Source: Sphingobacteriales bacterium
Lineage (GTDB): Bacteria; Bacteroidota; Bacteroidia; Chitinophagales; Chitinophagaceae
NCBI GenBank assembly: GCA_003963365.1
Contig: RXJG01000005.1
Location: 508,811-572,810, forward strand
Direction: 5' to 3'
Length of the DNA stretch: 64,000 bases
Both the position numbers and the translations under genes were made by a program. Below are positions 34,045-40,671 of the stretch, piece after piece (position 1 is the stretch's first letter; every line of letters begins with the position of its first letter). Under the pieces are notes generated by a model. It ran no database searches. It was given only the letters and a program-made list of their open reading frames with translations, and was not told where the DNA came from.

Positions 34045-34063
34045 ACTGTATTATTAAAATATT

Positions 34064-34094
34064 AAAAGCGCAGTAATTATTATTGCGCTTTTTA
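34064..34094. terminator. Bidirectional rho-independent terminator
   Basis: AAAAGCGCA (34064-34072) pairs exactly with TGCGCTTTT (34084-34092). The A-run and T-run make it work in both directions: it ends msrC on the plus strand and the receptor remnant on the minus strand (stop at 34100). Confidence 0.85.
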
Positions 34095-34099
34095 AATTG

Positions 34100-35646
34100 T
34101 TAGTTAATCCTGATATTCACTTGCGGCCCGGTATTACCAGCCTTGCTCAAACTATACGTAAAACTCAGCATATAAAACTGGTTGAGTACGGTGTATCGGG
34201 CATCTTCAATAAAATTAAGATTGGCGTTGCGGCTGATTCCGATATTCTGATTCAGTAAATCATATACACTCAGCTTTAATGTTCCTCTTTTATATTTAAA
34301 CATTCCTTTGGTGATACTGGCATTCCATAAAGCTACATTACGATTGTAGCCGGCAATACTGATTCATAAGTATTGTTTGTGTTGTACTTGTTGTGCTGGT
34401 AGGTTAACTGAGGGGTAATGCGTAAAGAAGTAAAAGAATCCAGTTTTGAATCTATAGTGAAGTTGAAACGGTTGCTTTCACTTAGCCTGTTGCTTTTACT
34501 GGTTTGATTATAAGTAAAGGGATTGGTAGTTGATAAATTTTGCCGGGTAACATTGCGGATATTGTCCACATCAATATTGTTGTAGAAATAACTGCCGTTC
34601 AGTTCCGATTTTTTCTTCCAGGTATTATTAAAGTTTAAACCTCCTGCAATTGTTCGGGCAACTCCTTCACTGTTATTTATTCCCTGTACTGGCAAACCAA
34701 AATCTTCCGGACCATTATTATTGATAACTACTCTTGCACCGCCACCACCACGCATCATTCTTTGCATCTCGCCTGTGAAGTTGAGAATATCGCTGAAAGT
34801 AAATCCCTGCCGGTTCGTATTATTCGCCATTCCTATAGCAGAGAGTTGCTGTTCACCATTAAAGCGGTTGATATTAAACTGACCATCATAACGGTCTTTT
34901 GTTCCGTAACCAGCCGTTAATTTTCCAAAAGTCATTTTCTTGCGGTCCTTCTTCAGTTTTAAGTTGATGACCTTTTCACTGTTGCCATCATCTATACCTG
35001 TAAATTCCGCCTGGTCGCTTTTTTTATCAAACACCTGTACTTTATCAATGGCATCTGCATTCAAATTTCGTGTCGCAATTTTAGGGTCGTTGCCAAAGAA
35101 CTGTTTACCATTTACAAACACCCGGCTTATACGCTGACCATTCACTCTTATTGTTCCATCCTTATCTACTTCCACACCGGGCATTTTCTTAAGCATATCT
35201 TCCACTACGGTGTTGGGTTTTGTTTTAAAGGCTTCGGCATTAAATTCCAGCGTATAGCCGTTTACCTGTACCGGTGGCCGCTGGTTTTGAGCAAACACTT
35301 CACTCATGATACTGTTGTCCTTCATTAAAATATTTCCCAAATCAATTTCCCTGGTATCTGTAATCACTTCCACATTTCTCCATTCAGCATGAAAACCAAC
35401 TCTTGAAAAAGATAAACGATACTAACCAGCATTAACACCCACAATCACAAATCTTCCTTCTGCATCTGTACGGGTAAAACCGATGAGAGAAGAATCTTTG
35501 GCATTTATGAGAGAGATAGTAGCGTTGTCTAATTGCTGTTTTTGTAAAATATCAACCAATCTTCCCTTAATAACTGTCTTATTTTTTTGAGCTATCACGA
35601 TAGTTGTACTGAAGGCAAAAATGATTACGGGTAAAGTCCTGTTCAT
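34100..35646 (-). pseudogene. Disrupted outer-membrane beta-barrel receptor gene
   Basis: A TonB-dependent-receptor-like outer membrane beta-barrel protein in pieces. The first piece (35646-35422) has a signal peptide, then an incomplete carboxypeptidase-regulatory-like domain (VIKGRLVDILQKQQLDNATISLI). A TAG stop at 35424-35422 interrupts it; reading through in the same frame gives YRLSFSRVGFHAEWRNVEVITD and on to the plug region (EDMLKKMPGVEVDKDGTIRVNG) and barrel strands. The frame breaks again near 34360. The last piece, from about 34366 in another frame, resumes (IAGYNRNVALWNASITKG, then FKYKRGTLKLSVYDLLNQN) at the barrel's C-terminal end. Against intact relatives of about 900 residues, roughly 400 residues are missing, so this is a nonsense mutation plus an internal deletion. 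Confidence 0.85.
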
Positions 35647-35795
35647 ACGCTTTTATTATTATTCCGGCCTCAAAACTATTTTTTGGCAATAGGAAAAGCG
35701 GTTAATCAACTTTGGATTAATGTTAATTAAGGTTAACAGAACTTATACAACCTCTCCGTAACAATCTGCATCTATTTACCGTTATTATAAAAGGA

Positions 35796-36089
35796 ATGAA
35801 CAATACAAAAGAAACCAGTTTGCTTTTTTGTATCCTGATGGATGCCATTGGTTGTTTTACCTATGCTGTTCCTGTTTTGGGAGAGTTGGGTGATATCATC
35901 TGGGCGCCCATTTCAGCTTTCATTTTTTATAAAACGTTTGGTGGGTGGAAAGGGATTGTTGGTGGGTTATTTGATTTTACTGAAGAAATTCTTCCGGGAA
36001 CAGACTTTATTCCATCCTTTACATTGATGTGGCTCTGGCAAAAAATAACCAGCAGGAAGCAACATACAGCAATAATAAAACCAGTTTAA
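35796..36089 (+). CDS. Small integral membrane protein
   Basis: A 97-residue protein with two or three hydrophobic segments: LLFCILMDAIGCFTYAVPVL, IIWAPISAFIFYKTFGGW and a C-terminal TLMWLWQK. DAIGCFTYAVPVLGELGDIIWAP is a conserved-looking core that I have seen in uncharacterised Bacteroidota proteins; the family has no function I can name. The acidic segment FTEEILPGTDFIPSFTL lies between spans. Converges on the next minus-strand gene with 173 bases between, where AATCATCT occurs three times (36108, 36139, 36222). Confidence 0.75.
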   Translation: MNNTKETSLLFCILMDAIGCFTYAVPVLGELGDIIWAPISAFIFYKTFGGWKGIVGGLFDFTEEILPGTDFIPSFTLMWLWQKITSRKQHTAIIKPV

Positions 36090-36262
36090 TTGCCAGCTGC
36101 CGGAAATAATCATCTTCACTTTTGAGCGGTTTTACAGATAATCATCTCCACACTGTTGTATCAATTTTTTTATCGTAAAACATACCAATATGTATATAGG
36201 GTATGCAGATAGTGGGCAATACAATCATCTGCTATATCTAATCAAATAAAAGTGGCCGGGGA

Positions 36263-36847
36263 TTAATTGGCACTGGGCCTCACTTCCTCATCATCTACTT
36301 TATCGTATACGGCAATGCGTATTTTCCATTGCAGCATTTCATAGCTCATACTAAGTTCTATGTGAACGTTCTTACTGAAATTATTATTGGGGGTGATATC
36401 AAACAACGTACTGAATATAGCCTTATCCTCATTAGGGTTATCCATTTCTCCTTTCACAATGTACCGGCCGCCGCCATTGTCTAACCTTACAGAAGCGTTA
36501 TGCAATTGTCCGTAAAGTTGTTTATACTTTTTCTCAGCGGCTTCGTAACTATCGGTACTCAGCATCAATGCCTGGAAAGCCCTTGTTTCATGCTTTGTAT
36601 TGCGCATTTGAATGATGATACATTCTTCGGCGCCGGGTAATGAAACCGTGGAAGTAAATTCGCTTGATTCAGGATTATCTATAATTGGTTCGCCTTTCAA
36701 ATTGCGGAACTGGTTGCAGTAATCGGCCATGATTTTGTCAAGTGCCTTTCTGAATTCGGGAGAATTGTTGAATAGTTTAATTTGCGTGTGGCCGGTAATA
36801 ACCGTAAAAACCACAAAAACGAGGGTTAGTGCTTTTGCTTTAATCAC
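36263..36847 (-). CDS. Secreted protein of unknown function
   Basis: A 194-residue protein with a signal peptide (MIKAKALTLVFVVFTVITGHTQ). The mature chain is mixed alpha/beta and includes EFRKALDKIMADYCNQFRNLKGE, VSLPGAEECIIIQM, AAEKKYKQLYGQLHNASVRL and IELSMSYEMLQWKIRIAVYDK. Two cysteines are present (about 44 and 76). No domain is recognised. The gene is alone; the gap on its 5' side contains a small plus-strand ORF. Probably periplasmic. Confidence 0.75.
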   Translation of the reverse strand: MIKAKALTLVFVVFTVITGHTQIKLFNNSPEFRKALDKIMADYCNQFRNLKGEPIIDNPESSEFTSTVSLPGAEECIIIQMRNTKHETRAFQALMLSTDSYEAAEKKYKQLYGQLHNASVRLDNGGGRYIVKGEMDNPNEDKAIFSTLFDITPNNNFSKNVHIELSMSYEMLQWKIRIAVYDKVDDEEVRPSAN

Positions 36848-36976
36848 AGGAGTAGATTTTCCACTAAAGTAGGAATTTAAGTTTAGAAAAATCTAATGGA
36901 AAAAAAAGTTTTTATGACCTCTTGCAAAAATGTAAACCCTGTGTTAAATTAGTCTTACCAATAAATCCTATGAACC

Positions 36977-37111
36977 ATGAAAACAAACCAAACCAAAAAT
37001 CAACGCAGTACCCTCGCTTTTGCTTGCAAAGAAATTCTTTCCAGGTTATCATTATTGTTTGAATCATCCTCCCAGCGGGAATTTCGCCGGTTAAAGAAAT
37101 TTATTGCATAA
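36977..37111 (+). CDS. Small basic protein, 44 residues
   Basis: ATG at 36977 opens a 44-codon frame: Asn/Gln/Lys-rich start (MKTNQTKNQRSTL), an amphipathic middle (KEILSRLSLLFE) and a basic end (REFRRLKKFIA). An overlapping 30-codon frame from ATG 36970 has no such character. Upstream, TTG (36922) and TAAATTAG (36945-36952, one mismatch to TAnnTTTG) at 20-base spacing make a plausible promoter. No known family is recognised. It could be a small regulatory or stress peptide; it could also be non-coding. Confidence 0.35.
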   Translation: MKTNQTKNQRSTLAFACKEILSRLSLLFESSSQREFRRLKKFIA

Positions 37112-37176
37112 CTAAGCTGTGCTGCCGTACCAATTTATTTACTTCCGGTTTCCCCGGTGGCGGAAATAAAACTGCC

Positions 37177-37207
37177 TGTTCATATTTTAACAGCCTGTTT
37201 TAATATG
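37177..37207. repeat. Imperfect inverted and direct repeat upstream of small ORF
   Basis: CATATT (37181) with AATATG (37202), and AACA with TGTT inside, form an imperfect dyad; the element also repeats GCCTGTT directly (37174, 37193). A possible regulatory site for the small ORF at 37272; weak evidence. Confidence 0.25.
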
Positions 37208-37271
37208 ATGACATAATATTTGTTATAATTATTCGTTGAACAATTATTATTTTCACGTAAATCCAATTAAA

Positions 37272-37427
37272 ATGGCAAAAACCCAATCAACCCACAGTCC
37301 ATTGCTGGCATCAATCATTCGTAACTTTTTTAACCGTTTACGCCAGAGTCCATCAATTTATCCCATACGATTTTATAAAAAAGGAAGAAACTTTCGCCGC
37401 CACTGGCAAGGCCCATTGGTGAAATAA
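37272..37427 (+). CDS. Small basic protein, 51 residues
   Basis: From ATG 37272 (MAKTQSTHSPLLASIIRNFF) a 51-residue, strongly basic protein: the C-terminal half has RFYKKGRNFRRHW. An upstream in-frame ATG at 37236 is less likely, being in the AT-rich leader. A good rho-independent terminator 31 bases after the stop supports a transcribed unit. No family is recognised. Like the 44-residue ORF upstream, it pairs a Thr/Ser/Gln start, a hydrophobic-amphipathic middle and a basic end, so the two might be related in function. Confidence 0.5.
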   Translation: MAKTQSTHSPLLASIIRNFFNRLRQSPSIYPIRFYKKGRNFRRHWQGPLVK

Positions 37428-37458
37428 TATTTTCTCAGCAACCCGTAGGAAAACAAAG

Positions 37459-37492
37459 AAGCTCACATCTGCCGGATGGATGGAGCTTTTTT
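37459..37492 (+). terminator. Rho-independent terminator
   Basis: AAGCTC (37459-37464) and CATC (37466-37469) pair with GATG (37475-37478) and GAGCTT (37483-37488); a T-run follows to 37492. It ends the small-ORF unit. Confidence 0.75.
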
Positions 37493-37637
37493 AGTTTGTA
37501 TACTGTTACCACCGGAAAATCGCTTTATTTTTAGTTATTGAACTATACCATCTTCTCATTACCCGGCATACTCCCTCCAGCGTCGGGATTCAGACGGGCA
37601 TTGCCTAACTTTTTATTTTCTTCCACTCTGTTCAGGC

Positions 37638-37645
37638 TAAATTTG
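37638..37645 (+). promoter_or_regulatory. -7 box four bases from M16 peptidase start
   Basis: TAAATTTG, exact TAnnTTTG, ends four bases before the ATG at 37650. A leaderless transcript is suggested. No TTG is present at standard spacing. Confidence 0.45.
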
Positions 37646-37649
37646 CAGC

Positions 37650-38891
37650 ATGATTCAGTATGAAAGATTTGTTTTAGCCAATGGCCTGCGGGTGCTGGTG
37701 CATGAAGACACTTCCACCCCAATGGCTGTGATGAATATTATGTATGATGTGGGCTCAAGAGATGAAGAACCCGAACGCACCGGCTTTGCTCATTTATTTG
37801 AACACCTGATGTTTGGTGGAAGCATTAATATTCCTCAATACGATGAACCTTTGCAAATGGCAGGTGGAGAAAACAATGCCTATACCACCAACGATTTAAC
37901 CAATTACTATATCACGATTCCTGCTGATAACCTTGAAACGGCTTTTTGGTTAGAGAGTGACCGTATGTTATCGCTGGCCTTTAGTGAAAAAAGCCTGGAT
38001 GTACAGCGCAAAGTGGTATGCGAAGAGTTTAAAGAACATTATCTCAACAAACCTTATGGGGATGTATGGCATAAGCTGAGAGAAATGATTTATCAAAAAC
38101 ATCCTTACCGCTGGATGACGATTGGTAAAGAACTCAGCCATATTGAAAATGCAAAACTGGAGGATGTAAAAAAATTCTTCTTCAAACATTACCGTCCTGT
38201 AAATGCTATACTGGTGGTGGCTGGAAATATAACTGTAGCGAGAGTAAAAGAACTGGCAGAAAAATGGTTTGGTGATATTCCTTCCGGAGAAAAATATGAA
38301 CGCAATCTTCCACAAGAACCCAGGCAAACCGCCCCACGCAGATTAGAAGTAAAAGCAAATGTTCCGTTAGATGCTTTTTATAAATGCTGGCATATCTACA
38401 GCCGCTTAGACCAGCGATATTATACTGCTGATTTGATAAGCGAAGTGTTGAGCGGTGGTGGTTCCTCCCGTTTGTATCAATCACTGGTAAAAGAAAAGCA
38501 GTTGTTCAGCAATATTGACTGTTATCATTTTGGAACAGTTGATAAAGGCCTGCTCTGTATTGATGGCAAGCTGGTAAAAGGCGTGAAGATGGAAGATGCA
38601 GAAAAAGCGGTGGAAGAAGAACTGCAAAAGATAAAAAATGAAAAAGTAAGCGAGGAAGAATTGCAGAAAGTAAAAAACAAAACCGAAAGCATGATGGCAT
38701 TTGAGGATATGAGTGTAATGAACCGTGCCAACAGCCTGGCTTTTTATGAACTGCTGGGCGATGCTAATTTGATGAATACTGAATTATCTAAATACCAGCA
38801 GGTAACGGCTGATGATATTTTAAAAGAAAGCCGGATCATTTTTGACGAGGCAAATTCAAACACACTTTATTATTATTCATCTAACAATTAA
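37650..38891 (+). CDS. M16 zinc metallopeptidase, catalytic subunit
   Basis: A 413-residue insulinase/processing-peptidase family protease. The inverted zinc motif HLFEH (HxxEH, about residues 48-52) and the downstream Glu (CEEFKEH, near 128) are intact. The C-terminal half carries the M16 SSRLYQSLVKEKQLF segment. No signal peptide is visible, so it is probably cytosolic, in contrast to the exported members of some species. With the next gene it forms the usual two-subunit arrangement in which one subunit has the zinc site and the other completes the chamber. Confidence 0.95.
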   Translation: MIQYERFVLANGLRVLVHEDTSTPMAVMNIMYDVGSRDEEPERTGFAHLFEHLMFGGSINIPQYDEPLQMAGGENNAYTTNDLTNYYITIPADNLETAFWLESDRMLSLAFSEKSLDVQRKVVCEEFKEHYLNKPYGDVWHKLREMIYQKHPYRWMTIGKELSHIENAKLEDVKKFFFKHYRPVNAILVVAGNITVARVKELAEKWFGDIPSGEKYERNLPQEPRQTAPRRLEVKANVPLDAFYKCWHIYSRLDQRYYTADLISEVLSGGGSSRLYQSLVKEKQLFSNIDCYHFGTVDKGLLCIDGKLVKGVKMEDAEKAVEEELQKIKNEKVSEEELQKVKNKTESMMAFEDMSVMNRANSLAFYELLGDANLMNTELSKYQQVTADDILKESRIIFDEANSNTLYYYSSNN

Positions 38892-38892
38892 A

Positions 38893-38940
38893 ATGAGTTT
38901 GCTGGTCGGGCGACCAGCAAAAGAAAGAGGGGATTTATAA
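38893..38940 (+). CDS. 15-codon mini-ORF over a perfect hairpin
   Basis: ATG at 38893, one base after the TAA of the first M16 gene, opens MSLLVGRPAKERGDL, with TAA at 38938-38940 directly before the ATG of the second M16 gene. It exactly fills the gap and is in the path of ribosomes; it could be a coupling device, or it could arise by chance from the hairpin. Confidence 0.25.
   Translation: MSLLVGRPAKERGDL
38898..38921. repeat. Perfect 10-bp hairpin between the M16 genes
   Basis: TTTGCTGGTC (38898-38907), loop GGGC, then GACCAGCAAA (38912-38921). No T-run follows, so not a terminator; probably an mRNA processing or stabilising element, or a dispersed palindromic repeat. Confidence 0.7.
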
Positions 38941-40245
38941 ATGATAGCGACAAATAAAGCAACCATACTCGACAGAACCAAAGCACCCGCCATAAAAGAT
39001 GCCGTTGAATTTGATTTAAAACTAAAACCATACGAAAAATTTGTTTTAGATAATGGCGTACCAGTATACAACATTAATGCCGGCGCAGAAGAAGTAATGA
39101 TGGTGGAACTGGTTTTCTTTGCCGGTAACAGTTATGAGCAAAAGAACCTGGTAGCGGCTGCCGTAAATGCATTACTAAAAAACGGAACAACAAAAAAGAC
39201 CGCTTTTCAAATCAACAATCACTTTGAGTATTACGGTTCCTATCTCAATCGTAATTGTTATAACGAAACGGCCACACTTACGCTTCATACCTTATCCAAA
39301 CATTTACCGGAATTATTGCCGGTGATGCAGGAAATAATCACTGATTCTATTTTCCCCGAAGAAGAAATTTCCATCTTCAAACAAAATAGTAAACAACGCC
39401 TGGCAGTAGGATTAAAGAAATGTGATTTTGTTGCCGGTCGTTTGATTGATGCATATGTATATGGTGAACAACATCCCTACGGTAAATACAGCAACGCCGA
39501 AGATTATGATGCACTAAAAAGAAATGAGCTTGTTGATTTCTACAAAAAATATTACAGCAACGGGCAATGCATACTATTTTGTGCAGGAAAGTTGCCCCCC
39601 AATTTATACCAGCAGCTGAATGATTACTTTGGCAAACTTCCGCTGCAACCGCCGCCTGCTGAAACCACCAGTTTTATCATAACACCCGCTGAACAAAAGA
39701 AATACCGCATCAGCAATGATCCTGATGGTGTGCAGGGGGCCATTCGTTTGGCACAACCTTTTCCTAATCGCCTTCATCCTGATTTTTTAAAATGTTCCAT
39801 GCTCAATACTTTGTTTGGGGGCTATTTTGGTTCAAGGCTGATGAGTAATATCCGGGAAGAGAAGGGCTATACTTACGGTATTCACAGCTACATTCAAAAT
39901 CATGTGCATCAAACAGCTTGGCTGATTAGTACGGAGGCCGGCAAAGATGTTTGTGAAGCAACGATTGAAGAAGTGTATAAAGAAATGCAGTTATTGAGAG
40001 AAGATTTGGTGGATGAGGAAGAACTCCACCTGGTTCGTAATTATATGATGGGTTTGATTTTGGGTGATTTGGACGGCCCATTCCAGCTGATTGCCCGGTG
40101 GAAGAATATTATTTTAAATAACCTCGACGAAACGTACTTTTATAAATCCATTCAAAACATTAAAACAGTAAGTGCAGAACAGCTGAGGGAGATGGCCAAT
40201 AAATATTTGTTGCCGGAGAGGTTTTATGAGTTGGTGGTGATTTAA
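38941..40245 (+). CDS. M16 family protein, non-catalytic partner
   Basis: A 434-residue M16-fold protein. At the place of the zinc site there is no HxxEH (segment AVNALLKNGTTKKTAF), so it is not catalytic alone. It retains the substrate-binding Arg/Tyr motif segment (SRLMSNIREEKGYTYGIHSYIQ, near 300) typical of the partner subunit in heterodimeric M16B proteases. It follows the catalytic subunit after 49 bases and a hairpin. Together they would degrade or process short peptides within a closed chamber. Confidence 0.93.
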   Translation: MIATNKATILDRTKAPAIKDAVEFDLKLKPYEKFVLDNGVPVYNINAGAEEVMMVELVFFAGNSYEQKNLVAAAVNALLKNGTTKKTAFQINNHFEYYGSYLNRNCYNETATLTLHTLSKHLPELLPVMQEIITDSIFPEEEISIFKQNSKQRLAVGLKKCDFVAGRLIDAYVYGEQHPYGKYSNAEDYDALKRNELVDFYKKYYSNGQCILFCAGKLPPNLYQQLNDYFGKLPLQPPPAETTSFIITPAEQKKYRISNDPDGVQGAIRLAQPFPNRLHPDFLKCSMLNTLFGGYFGSRLMSNIREEKGYTYGIHSYIQNHVHQTAWLISTEAGKDVCEATIEEVYKEMQLLREDLVDEEELHLVRNYMMGLILGDLDGPFQLIARWKNIILNNLDETYFYKSIQNIKTVSAEQLREMANKYLLPERFYELVVI

Positions 40246-40255
40246 AATTCAGCGT

Positions 40256-40624
40256 ATGAACTTTCTTTTCAAAATTCTCATTACAGCGGTCAATGTGTTT
40301 GTACTGGCGTATATTTTACCGGGTATTGAAATAAAAGATTTTCTTACCGCTTTTATAGTGGCGTTTGTACTGGCCATATTAGATGCCATTGTAAAACCAT
40401 TACTGATTTTATTTACACTGCCTGCCACCATTTTTACACTGGGGCTTTTTCTTTTTGTTATCAATGCTGTTATCATCCTGATAGATGCTTATTTTGTTCA
40501 CGGATTTAAAGTAGAAGGTTTTTGGTATGCATTGCTGTTCAGCATGTGTTTATCTCTGCTCAACTCATTTGTACATAAAAGAGCTTTCCCTGAAAAATCT
40601 GATGGCAGACATATACAGGATTAA
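40256..40624 (+). CDS. YvlD-type 4-TM membrane protein ('phage holin family')
   Basis: A 122-residue integral membrane protein with four hydrophobic spans (3-20, 28-50, 52-78, 85-108), fitting the DUF360/YvlD group that is often called 'phage holin family' without evidence of lysis activity. Typical parts: VFVLAYILPGIEIKDFLTAFIVAFVLAILDAIVKPLL and FTLPATIFTLGLFLFVINAVIILIDAYF. Nothing nearby suggests a phage. It starts 10 bases after the M16 partner gene and 47 bases before the E1 gene, so it may be co-transcribed. Function unknown. Confidence 0.88.
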   Translation: MNFLFKILITAVNVFVLAYILPGIEIKDFLTAFIVAFVLAILDAIVKPLLILFTLPATIFTLGLFLFVINAVIILIDAYFVHGFKVEGFWYALLFSMCLSLLNSFVHKRAFPEKSDGRHIQD

Positions 40625-40671
40625 TGTTTTTTACTGCTGATTATGCAGTAAATATTTCTCAATTTTGCCAC

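Noticed and set aside
35671-35678. TAGTTTTG -7 box upstream of the broken receptor gene on the minus strand
   Set aside because: The box matches TAnnTTTG, but the only TTG elements are 8 or 28 bases away, so it was not listed as a promoter.
40256-40624. Prophage or lysis cassette suggested by the 'holin family' protein
   Set aside because: No phage structural, integrase or endolysin genes are nearby; the YvlD-type family is a general membrane family.
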